Source of the DNA: Silene latifolia
Taxonomy: Eukaryota; Streptophyta; Magnoliopsida; Caryophyllales; Caryophyllaceae
Assembly (NCBI RefSeq): GCF_048544455.1
Contig: NC_133529.1
Span: 56,952,271 to 57,016,270, forward strand
Direction: 5' to 3'
DNA length: 64,000 bases
The position numbers were made by a program, and so were the translations under genes. Positions 34,293 through 43,561 of this stretch are shown here, piece after piece. Under the pieces are notes generated by a model. The model was given only the letters and a program-made list of their open reading frames with translations. It was not told the origin of the DNA and ran no database searches. Every line of letters starts with the position of its first letter. Within the stretch, counting starts at the first letter, position 1.

Positions 34293-34680
34293 CTATAACT
34301 GATTACCTCCATGATCCTTCACTGCCACGTCCTCAATCGCAGTCTCAACCGCATTGTCCACCACATTCTCCACCAAATTATCCACCACATGCTTTCCCAC
34401 AACCACCAGATTATTTGCTGCATCATTAGCTTCAGGAATATCCTCGTCTTCATTTCCCAATAACTCATCAGTCACGACATTCACTTTCCCAGGGTCTACT
34501 GTTGCAACCTCACTAGGTTCAGACTGCCCTTTCTCTTAAACCGCACCCCAACGAAAGGCCTCATCTACTTCAGCAGTAGACCAAAAAGTAAGTGGAAAGT
34601 CGAATGACTTTTCGGTCGCATCCTGCACTGTAACTTCCACTGGGGTTGAACAATAACGATGCGTTATGAAATTTGAAAAA
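34293..34680 (-). pseudogene. Repeated acidic exon module of the Ulp1 gene (copy 2)
   Basis: It encodes VNVVTDELLGNEDEDIPEAN and ends VAVKDHGGNQL with a stop. The upstream part (AEVDEAFRW-like) needs a frame change at a TAA near 34537. It is closely similar to the end of the frame at 34996-36120 (VNIVTGDLLGNEDAVIDEEN ... TVKDHGGNQL) and partly to 33640-33777. No catalytic role is evident. Confidence 0.6.
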
Positions 34681-34779
34681 ATCAGTCAAATGTCTCCTCC
34701 AAAATATAATTTCGGGAAATTAGTAATTTGAAGTTCAACATCAAATATTGGAATCATACAAAAACTAAAAAATGGCAAA

Positions 34780-34985
34780 TAACACTCAACTTAAAAGTAT
34801 AATTCTAATTACAAAAAGTATAAATTTGATAGTAGAAAGTGTAATTTCAACCAGACAAACACAAAAACGTAATTTCAGCAAAAAGAAATGTAACTCTAAC
34901 CACTAAAAAAGTAATAGAAACACACAATGATGCCCCTTCAAATAATACTATCAATCCAACTTCCAAAACATGTAACTCTAGGAAG
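34780..34985 (-). repeat. AATTACACTT words, short array
   Basis: About six copies between exon-module copies 2 and 3. Confidence 0.75.
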
Positions 34986-34995
34986 CATAGCTTAA

Positions 34996-36120
34996 CTACA
35001 ACTGATTACCTCCATGATCCTTCACTGTCGCGTCCTCCATTGCAGTCTCCACCACACTGTCCACCACTTTCTCCCCCGCATCCTCCTTTTCCACAACCAC
35101 CGGATTATTTGCTACATCATTTTCTTCATCAATAACCGCGTCTTCATTTCCCAATAAATCACCAGTGACAATGTTAACGTTCCCAGGGTCCACTGCGGCT
35201 GGTTCACGTCCCACTTGAGTTCCCATCAATTGTGACTCAGTTTCCACAATTCTCCGCTCTGCATCATTAAGCTCAGCGGTCGTAAAAAGGAATGGAGTAG
35301 CAGGAGGCATAATCTCCATTGACTTAACATCCCCTGACTCCTTCTCACCTGTTTCAGCATCGCCACCAATAGGCCCACCCTCCATCTGACGAGCAGCATT
35401 AAGGGCCCCCTTCCTAATAGCTTCATCAACATCCTCAGGTGAATAATATTGCTGAAGAATTTCACTATCAGTTAAGATATCTTCGGGAATAAAATTTTCT
35501 ACTACTTTCACCGGCTCTTGGACAACTTTACGCCTTTTATAATGTATGCTGCATTCTTGTTCTTGACGCCTTTTATAGAGTTTCAACTCAAGAGACTTTT
35601 GTACATCCTTACCAGATGATCTCTGAACCGCTTCCATTACTTGTACACCTACATCCCCCATTGGCCCTTCCTCTTCCTCTTTCCCTGAATCAGCTTCATT
35701 AAATTCACCGCTGTTGTAAAACTTTACAGTCTCCATTATCTGTTCTGTAGCGACTTCACGATCTTTATCACGGCCTACTTCATCACTACCAAGGGAAACA
35801 GCTTCCCCATCTCCAAAATCTTCATCCCCAACATCTTCTCCATCTCCATCAACATCTGACTCCTCCTCTCCTGTGCTAACATTTCCAGACCCACCTTCTT
35901 GAAGTATGGGTGCAAAATCAACAGAGTCCTTTATTCGTTGGGCTATCTCTTGAATTTCCCCAGCATTTACCTTCATCTTCTGACTTTGAAAAAAATCTTG
36001 GCTGCTTTGTGTAGGAACGAGGCCGCTTGAAGAGGAAGAACCTGATGTTAACCCTTGAAGCTTTTGAGCTGCATCGGCATACCATGAATAGAAGACTATG
36101 GCATTCCTCTGCATCTTCAA
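34996..36120 (-). CDS. Acidic, disordered N-terminal ORF of the Ulp1-bearing transposon gene (374 aa)
   Basis: Open for 374 codons from an ATG at 36120. It begins MKMQRNAIVFYSWYADAAQK, then is serine-rich (LTSGSSSSSG), then strongly acidic (EEESDVDGDGEDVGDEDFGD), with a basic patch KLYKRRQEQECSIHYKRRKV that could be a nuclear signal. The C-terminal 80 residues are the LGNED...KDHGGNQL module found again at 34293. Its position upstream of Ulp1 module A on the same strand suggests it is the N-terminal exon of that gene. I recognise no domain; function unknown. Confidence 0.5.
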   Translation of the reverse strand: MKMQRNAIVFYSWYADAAQKLQGLTSGSSSSSGLVPTQSSQDFFQSQKMKVNAGEIQEIAQRIKDSVDFAPILQEGGSGNVSTGEEESDVDGDGEDVGDEDFGDGEAVSLGSDEVGRDKDREVATEQIMETVKFYNSGEFNEADSGKEEEEGPMGDVGVQVMEAVQRSSGKDVQKSLELKLYKRRQEQECSIHYKRRKVVQEPVKVVENFIPEDILTDSEILQQYYSPEDVDEAIRKGALNAARQMEGGPIGGDAETGEKESGDVKSMEIMPPATPFLFTTAELNDAERRIVETESQLMGTQVGREPAAVDPGNVNIVTGDLLGNEDAVIDEENDVANNPVVVEKEDAGEKVVDSVVETAMEDATVKDHGGNQL

Positions 36121-36129
36121 ATAAACCTC

Positions 36130-36360
36130 ATGAACATCCTACATTAAAATTACAAAATAAATTCTAATTTTAGTACAGAAATAGAGTATAAAATAGAGTA
36201 TCAATCTGACTTTGTAAAAGTGTAACTTTAACAAAACAAATTGTAATTTTAGTACAGAAATCTGAAACTTAAATGCATTTCAATAAAGTGTAACTTCAAC
36301 AAAGAAATATGTAATTTTAAGCAAGAAAAGTGTAACTTTAGTACAGAAACCTACAGCTTC
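36130..36360 (-). repeat. AATTACACTT words upstream of the acidic ORF
   Basis: About seven copies (plus strand aagtgtaact/aaattgtaatttt), ending exactly where the gypsy LTR starts at 36363. Confidence 0.75.
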
Positions 36361-36434
36361 AATGTAACACCCCCAAATACCGAGGAGCCTTAACCAGACC
36401 TTCCTTAGCATTTAAGGGCATTACCATCTCGGTT

Positions 36435-39258
36435 TTTTTTTTTTTTTGGTAAAATGTGAGTCTTTCCATTAATAATAAAAGTGGCATTTTACAAGTACAA
36501 TCATTATCCAATCCAACATTCAACAAAATCAAAATAAGCAACTTAACATTTGATATCTATGCTAATTAACCATTGATCATCAGTGGAATTGACCCTAGGC
36601 GGCCGTAGGCTTTGTATCCTTCCACGAATAACCTGTATCAAATGCTTCAAAACTAAAGAAGGCCTCTTCAATTGTAACTCAACCCTGCTGTTGTTCCTCT
36701 CAGTCCAGATTACATAACAGTAAGCTAGCCAAGCCATAGAACACACCTTACGTTGCATCTTGGAGTAATTCCCATGAGAACCGTGCACTTGCAGATGCAG
36801 CCAATTCTCCAGTTCACTCAAAATCTGCTTACTAAACTGACATGAAGTAAATAAGTGAGCATGTGATTCAGTCTCTGCTTCACAAAGAACACACAGGTCA
36901 GAATCACTGATTCTATGCTTGTATAATTTCTCACGAGTATTCAAAGCTTCCAGCTTAATCAACCAGCCTACCATAGAATGTTTGGGTACAATCCAACCAC
37001 CCCAAACATCCTTATACCACTGAACAGGGGGGTGCATCCCCTGCAACCAGTCATAGCCAGACCTAATAGAATAGCCTTTGGCATCATGAATCCAAAGACC
37101 ATTCTGATACCCACCAGACAACCTCTCCTTAACTTTGCAAATGTTCCTCCAGTTCCAATTGGAATCTGGAGGAGGCTTGTATATATTCCAATCAGTGCCT
37201 TTGATATATACATGATCAACCCATTGCACCCACAGTCTATCAGCTTTTGTATAAATCCAATGCACCAATTTCCCTACAATAGCAATATTCCATAAACTTG
37301 CCTCCTTGACACCTAATCCACCACATTTCTTGCTCCTACACACAACCTGCCATGCCACCAGAGGAGCCCTTGTATAAGCTGTATCACCATCCCACAAATA
37401 ATTGCGACAAACAGCCTCAATCTTTTTGATCACCAACTTGGGAATTAAGAAAATAGAAGCCCAGTAGTTATGAAGTGTATTAAGAACAGAGTTGATCAAA
37501 ATTAACCTGCCAGCATAGCTCAGTTTCTTGGCTCCAATGCTCTTGACCTTAGCCACAATCTTATCAACTAGAATGTTACAGTCCTGCCTAGTTAACCTGC
37601 TAGCCTGAATAGGAATACCCAGGTACTTCATAGGCGGGTCACCATCTTTAAACCCAGTAATTTGAAGAATATCACACTGAGTCTCCAGAGCCACCCCTCT
37701 GAAAACTACCTCAGATTTACCAGCATTAACTTTTAAGCCTGTGGTGGAGGAAAAAGTAGAGAAAGACTTGAGAATAAGCATAATAGAACGCACATCCCCT
37801 TTGCAAAACAACAAAGAAATCATCTCGCAAATAAGAGGTGTGTCAGTTTCAAGCCCCCACACATAGGATGATATCTAAAATACCATTTCTGAGTAGCATA
37901 ATCAAGGACCCTTGTCAAGTACTCCATGCAGATTGTAAAGAGCAAAGGGGAAACAGGGTCCCCTTGCCTTAAACCCCTTCTACCCTTGAAGTATCCAAAA
38001 TTAACACCATTCAAACTCAAAGAGAAAGTAGTAGTTGTTACACAAAGCATAAGCATCTTCCTGAACTTAACAGGGAATGCAAGAGCAACCAACATTTGGT
38101 CCAAAAACTTCCATTCAATTGAATCATAGGCTTTCTGAAGATCCAACTTGAACATGCACCGAGGAGAAACATTACTTCTATTATACAATCTGACCAAATC
38201 TTGGCAAATTAAGATATTTTCCAATATACTCCTCCCTTGTATAAAAGCACCTTGATTCCTGCTCACAATGTCAGGTAGGATGAGAGATAGTCTATTACAA
38301 AGCAATTTAGAGATAACTTTGTACACAACATTGCAGCAAGAGATGGGTCTAAAATGTTGAACACTAGTTGGTCTTTCAATTTTGGGAATAAGAGTTACTG
38401 AAGTAGAGTTGATTTGTTGCAGCAATTTGCCATGTTCAAAGAAATCCTTCACGGCAATGCAAATATCAGAACCCACTACTTCCCAGGCATCCTTATAAAA
38501 CTGACTGGTATACCCATCAGGACCAGGAGATTTATCCTTAGGTATACTCAATAGACATTTCCTGATTTCAGCATCAGTTACAGGTCTTAAAAGAATATCA
38601 CAATGGTCCTGGGTGCAACATTTACCTCTTTGCACCAGTCTAACATTCACATCAGTAGTCTCATGGCTAGTCCCCAAGAGATCCTTGTAATAAGACAGGA
38701 AAGCTTCTTGAATCTGGGACCCCTCAGTGCAAAGAACCCCATTCATATCCTGAATCATCAAAACTTTATTCAACATTGCTCTTTTCTTAATTGCCCTATG
38801 GAAATAAGAAGTATTAATGTCCCCTTCCAAAGACCATTGTAGCTTAGCTTTCTGAGTAAGGAAGCTATCTCTAGCTTTGATAAGCTCTTTCAAATCTGAT
38901 GAATCTCAGTTCTGCACGCATCGAGTCCAGTTACTGGATGATCCACTAACTCGCTTTTGAATGTGTACCACAGATCACTAGTGATATTTGTATTATTTTC
39001 AATATCGGAAAAACGGTGTTTATTGGTTGTTTCAACACTTTGGTTTTGACTTTAACTTCTTAACAATTGTAAACATAGGTGTCCCTGGGTAATACTTACT
39101 CCAAACAGGCTGAACACAGCCCAGGAACTGATCAGACTGCCCCCACATATTAAAATACTTGAAGCTTCTTCTACCACCAAAGCCAGCTTTCCTATTCACA
39201 AGAGTGCAAGGACAATGATCAAAGATTCCTTCTGGGTGAAAGTGGGCTATATAATCAC
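36435..39258 (-). mobile_element. 5'-truncated LINE (plant L1-like), 2.8 kb
   Basis: The minus-strand element has its poly(A) as a T run at 36433-36447 and its truncated 5' end at 39258. It is flanked by a 16-bp target duplication, CATTACCATCTCGGTT (36419-36434, 39259-39274). The sister LTR at about 45777-45792 keeps the single, unoccupied site. Coding remains run from the end of the endonuclease linker (HPEGIFDHCPCTLVNRKAGF near 39210) through RT to the zinc-binding end. Confidence 0.92.
36543..38893 (-). pseudogene. LINE ORF2: reverse transcriptase and zf-RVT region (frameshifted)
   Basis: Frame 37820-38893 opens in the endonuclease-RT linker (KLQWSLEGDINTSYFHRAIK). It holds RT motifs: SPGPDGYTSQFYKDAWEVVG, LIPKIERPTSVQHFRPISCC, NQGAFIQGRSILENILICQD, MFKLDLQKAYDSIEWKFLDQ with a catalytic D, and RRGLRQGDPVSPLLFTICME. 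It goes out of frame at LTHLLFA. Frame 36543-37862 continues with NAGKSEVVF, GIPIQASRLTRQDCNILVDK and KLSYAGRLILINSVL, and ends with a zinc-binding LCVLCEAETESHAHLFTSCQ. One extra G inside the FADD codons (about 37824) breaks the active site. ORF1 and the endonuclease core are missing by 5' truncation. Confidence 0.9.
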
Positions 39259-39274
39259 CATTACCATCTCGGTT

Positions 39275-40163
39275 GCCCGAGGTAAGTAATCATCAAAAGT
39301 CGATAAAAGAACAATTATAGTTAAATTTACAAGTGTTACAACCGACTAACAAAATAAAGATACAACTTGTCAGCTACACGCTATCACTATCAGAACTCGT
39401 GAGGACGCATCCCTGCCAGGACTCCAGCTATCAACCACATCAACACCTGCCAAGACCGACTGCTCACCATAAGGGATTACGGCAGACACATAAACAAACA
39501 AGACAACCACACAAGGTCAGTAACTGAGACAAGACATAACGAAACAAGCAACAATAACCAACACAGGACAAACACAACCAGTCACACACAATCACACCCA
39601 CTCCAATCAATCTCCGTCACCAACTGTCCACTGGACCAGCCCTGCCAGTGGGGGACCGCAGCCGTTCCCACCTAAGCCCCGCTCATCATACCCAACGCTA
39701 ACCCTGTCCCATTAATGTGCACATCCCCTCCCGTGGCGGGTTCCACGGAGGGCAAAACTAGGGCGTGAAGCCACTCCCGCAAGTGACTCTACTCAGCCGA
39801 GGACACACCTCGAGAACCAGAGACAATCAATCACAGACAGCTGCAATGCAACAACAACCAACAACTGTATACACCAACCGATTACCGCATATACACTACC
39901 ACACAACATAACAACAACACAGCAACCACGACACACTAGACCATCCACAGGAACTTAGTAGGCGAACCTACCTTTAAGCGACTGCAATGATTCAATGCCC
40001 ACATACGCAAGACCCAGCAATCAAGCAACACCTATACACACAATACAATCATCTATTACTACCATTCTAATCCCAACTGAAACCACAGGACACAGATGAT
40101 GATGACGACATACCTACATGAGGAAAACTTGGCAAAGGATCGCTACCCGACTCAAGCTACGCA
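39275..40163 (-). other. LTR body shared with 45793-46691
   Basis: No gene. It matches the right LTR over its length with scattered substitutions and a deletion of aacaaccgacac (present at about 46450 on the right). Confidence 0.7.
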
Positions 40164-40310
40164 CTCCTAAGGCATAAGGACCTTCAAGGGCTTCCATGGA
40201 GGACATATGGTGAAGGGAAGAGGAAAGGGCGACATTTAGGTTTAGCAGAAAGAGGCGGAAATGATTTATGGATTTAACAAAACACGATTATAAACCCTCG
40301 CTGAAAAGAC

Positions 40311-40412
40311 GCTACTCGATCGAGTGGCCCACCTACTCGATCGAGTGGCCCCTACTCGATCGAGTACCCAAGCTACTCGATCGAGTAGCCTCTACTCTAT
40401 CGAGTACCACCC
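40311..40412. repeat. TACTCGATCGAGTA cluster near the start of U3
   Basis: Five copies of the 12-14-bp palindrome (one with TCTATCGA) at about 20-bp spacing, 107-208 bp from the LTR edge in element orientation. Confidence 0.9.
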
Positions 40413-40520
40413 CTAACTCGAAACACATGATAACTTTGGTACGCACTTCTAAGGACTATTACTGCTTCCAAGGTCGGTCAACGTTGGTCAACTGGTCTCT
40501 AAAAAGGGCGGGTATTACAA

Positions 40521-40536
40521 TCTTCCCCCCTTAAAA
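40521..40536 (-). other. Polypurine tract of the gypsy element
   Basis: Minus strand TTTTTAAGGGGGGAAGA adjoins the LTR start TTGTAATACCC. A second similar block (gaacttcgtccccgaagttc after cttcccctctaaaag) lies at 41045-41080, perhaps an earlier duplicated end. Confidence 0.75.
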
Positions 40537-41509
40537 AGAACTTCGTCCCCGAAGTTCAACTCACCTATCTCAAAGCACAAGATACGGGTACAAAACGACA
40601 TCACTACTCTTTCGTCATAGGTCACTACTCTTCGGAAATACTATCCCCCCCAATGTCATCATCATCAACTGTCTAACATTCCACATAGATCGACTCCTAC
40701 AAGCTATTACTTGAAATACTAACCTCACCACATGGACCAACACAACCAACGACTACCCTGCTGCTCACAACTCTTAGCCACGCACTACGAGATTACACGT
40801 TCACTAATAACAATCATCAATACGAAACATCTCACCTTAACACCACTATGTTACTCAACGATACAATTCTATTCAAACGCATGACATCACAACTATCTCA
40901 ACCTTTACTTCCACATCCGATTTACTCAACAACCAAAGAAAACAATTATAGTTTCGTGCAAGAAATATAACCGAAATAATAGAAAACATTATTAACAAAC
41001 AACCAAAAGATTGCAATGTCGACCTTTTTATTTCGCGACATTACTCTTCCCCTCTAAAAGGAACTTCGTCCCCGAAGTTCACCACCAAATTACTACACAT
41101 ACTATTTAAAACTTACTTCTCGTCATAATACCAACACATATGATTCATTATAGACATTACTCATTACTCATACAACCATTAATTCATGAAGGCATATGCA
41201 CTATATTCGAGTGATTATTCCTAGACACGAATGCATATATACATCAATTGTACATTTATATCGGAAATACACCACTCCGATGAATTATAATTAGCAGACA
41301 TCACGGATGTAAAATGAATGCAAAAAGAAACAACTACTGCTCCCCTATTCGTTATGAATACGCGTCCAAAACCCAAACACGACTTTCATTCATATGAAAT
41401 AAACGGTTCAAACATGTTACTAATCATCAACAACCATATTAAACACCAAACATGTAATAATATAACCATTAAAACTATTTTATTTAACGAAAAGTTCTTG
41501 TAACAGTGC

Positions 41510-41660
41510 TACTCGATCGAGTATATAGGGTACTCGATCGAGTGCCCGCTACTCGATCGAGTGTGTTGGCTACTCGATCGAGTAGGCCTGAGATCAGAAT
41601 ACCCCAACCTTGTCACACCTGCAACTACTCGACCGAGTATGGGGTACTCTGTCGAGTAGC
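41510..41660. repeat. TACTCGATCGAGTA cluster, 3' internal
   Basis: Four perfect copies at about 20-bp spacing, followed by one TCGACCGA and one TCTGTCGA variant. Confidence 0.9.
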
Positions 41661-41695
41661 CACAGGTCAAAATCTTAGAAGTTCTTGTCATAACA

Positions 41696-41697
<2 letters not shown>

Positions 41698-41776
<79 letters not shown>
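41698..41776. repeat. (TA)n microsatellite
   Basis: About 39 TA units inside the gypsy element. Confidence 0.95.
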
Positions 41777-41777
<1 letters not shown>

Positions 41778-41953
41778 CGTCACATAAGCGCGAGTCGGGG
41801 TGACAACCCGACCCCCAACATCCTGCAAATAAGTTCAAACTAAGCAAATTCGGCCTTATGGCCATCCATACAAACCAAAGTAAAAGTTCCAACTAAGAGC
41901 GACTACCATCATCCAACATCATCAACCATAACCAAAGAGAAAGAAAAGGAGCA

Positions 41954-43561
41954 TCACTCCTGATGCTGCTGCTGCTCATCCATCATCTCATCTCCACCAC
42001 CATCTCCTCCCGAGGTGCCTGCTCCCGACGACCCAAGATCCACATCAACCCCCGCCCCATCTCCAGGAATCACATACCATGGGGTCAAACCACCAAAAAA
42101 AAGGACTGTGGTGTCCCCCAGGCTGACTGATCTACCCCGTAAGAGTGGAAAACCCCACTGTAGTCCCCACTCCGCTCCATCACACTGGATGTGGTCCCTC
42201 GGTCCCAATCCCCTGAGTATACGCCATCTCATGCATGTTCCGGAGTGTCAAAGTAGATGACACCCTCTTTGCCAAGTAGCTCGAACGCGTCTCTGGGGTA
42301 TCGAGGTAGGGGTAACAAGGAAAAGGATGCTGTTGTGGTGCTGCTGGCCGTGGTCTGGTCTCAGCTGTCCTCTCCCTCACCCTACGAGGTCCTCTCCCCA
42401 ACCTGGGTCTCTCCTCCACTGCTGCCACGTTCTCCCCCTTCTTTGGCTCGGGCATCACCTGAAGGATCGTGTCATCAATGAGGTATGTCTGCAACTGTCG
42501 GGGTACATCATCATCCTCCTCCTCCTCCTCCTCATCGGAGTCAACAGCTACCACCACTAGGTCTAACGGCTCTGTCGGTGGGAGGTGCTCAGGAGCCGGG
42601 ATCCTCATCCAGCTCAAACCCCACACCCTCCCAGCTAGGCTACCATCAGCTAAAGTTCTCAACCATTTCAGGTCGAGGTAGTAGTCTCTGTCCATGGTAG
42701 GCACCGGTGTAGATAGGAGAACATACTCAGAAGAAGCCTCAAAGGAGGCTAGCTTTTTAGCTAGCCGAATGGCAATAGCACCACAACTCAAGTACCGAGT
42801 GGTAGAAGTAGCCATCAAGGCAAGGCTAGCACAGACCATGGCAGGAGCATTGAAGACCACCCACTCGATCCGCTCCGGGTTAAGATAAGACATCAAAAGC
42901 AACAGTTCATGTTTGTTCAGCTTACTCATATCCTGCCTCTCATAAAGAAGGTTCGAAATAGAACGAAGGAAGATCCTCAACGTAACATGTTGAACATCAT
43001 TAATCAACATGTTGCTGGAGGTGGGAGCTGACTTTCCGGAAAGACAAGGCATAAGGCGGCAAACACCGCACTCATATGGGATCTCACTAATGGAATCCTT
43101 GGGAGGCTTGGCCAACCCAAGGTGAGAAGCAAAAAGGCCATAGACAACACAAAACTCGTGTTCATAAGACGGAACTCAACAGATTGTGCAGCTGGCTCAT
43201 ATGTAAACGAGCTCATAAACTCCAAAGTCAGAAAAGGATAGGAATGCTTCCTCAAACGATACAACCCTGTGAACCCCAAGGTCTCAAAGATATGACGGAC
43301 ATCCGTCTCAATTCCCAAGTCATCAAGAAGTGTGGTATTCACACAACGGGTGGGTCTCATCTTGCGTTTCTGTAACGCCACGAATCTCTCCCTTTGTTTA
43401 AAGTCCACAAATACTACTGAAGGATACTCGGGTACGGACGGTACAACCGGTCTGCTACCCTCCCCAATTTCGGGTTGTAAAGCCCTCCCCCTCTTACTCT
43501 GACGGGTCCCTATGTTTAGTCTCGACATCTGTTTCAGCATACAATTTAAACATACTTGCAT
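41954..43561 (-). pseudogene. Athila-ORF1-like gene of the non-autonomous gypsy element (frameshifted)
   Basis: Three overlapping minus-strand frames form one gene. 43004-43561 has RERFVALQKRKMRPTRCVNT, TLLDDLGIETDVRHIFETLG and LRKHSYPFLTLEFMSSF, in the style of the Arabidopsis retrotransposon ORF-1 (Athila) family. After a 1-nt loss near 43130 the frame 42180-43115 continues AKPPKDSISEIPYECGVCRL ... RIFLRSISNLLYERQDMSKL ... LKWLRTLADGSLAGRVWGLS, then an acidic run (DSDEEEEEEDDDV). A second slip near 42200 leads to a C-terminal frame 41954-42232 ending DEQQQHQE. The role of such ORFs is not known; they lie where gag or env would be. It is not a known gag or polymerase. Confidence 0.55.

Larger units (their letters stand above)
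28112..36362. mobile_element. Mutator-like (FAR1/Ulp1-bearing) transposon region, decayed
   Basis: Convergent remnants are present: a FAR1-type DNA-binding fragment on the plus strand (29632-30130) and two Ulp1/C48 protease modules with an acidic N-terminal region on the minus strand (36120 down to 30601). Plant MULEs are known to carry FAR1-like transposase domains and captured Ulp1 genes (Kaonashi type). No MURA catalytic core and no paired terminal repeats were found. The left edge is placed at the end of the TA tract and the right edge where the gypsy LTR begins; both are inferred. Confidence 0.55.
36363..40519 (-). mobile_element. 3' LTR of the gypsy element, split by a LINE
   Basis: From tgtaacacccccaaatacc to gcgggtattaca. 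Removing the LINE and one target copy leaves about 1.3 kb. The portion up to 40163 matches the right LTR; 40164-40519 (the U3 start with the TCGATCGA cluster) has no counterpart on the right because that LTR is truncated. Confidence 0.85.
40537..41953 (-). mobile_element. Non-coding 3' internal part of the gypsy element
   Basis: No frame beyond simple-repeat artefacts. It contains the duplicated polypurine-like block at 41045-41080, a TCGATCGA cluster at 41510-41660 and a TA tract at 41698-41776. Confidence 0.6.

Noticed and set aside
40311..41660. CRISPR-like array (palindromic repeat with unique spacers)
   Set aside because: Eukaryotic nuclear DNA inside an LTR element, spacing of only 5-8 bp between palindromes, and no cas genes.
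41506..41892. ORFs with poly-IY stretches
   Set aside because: Products of the TA microsatellite and the TCGATCGA array.
42015..42700. Plus-strand frames opposite the ORF1-like gene
   Set aside because: Antisense shadows of the GC-richer minus-strand coding sequence.
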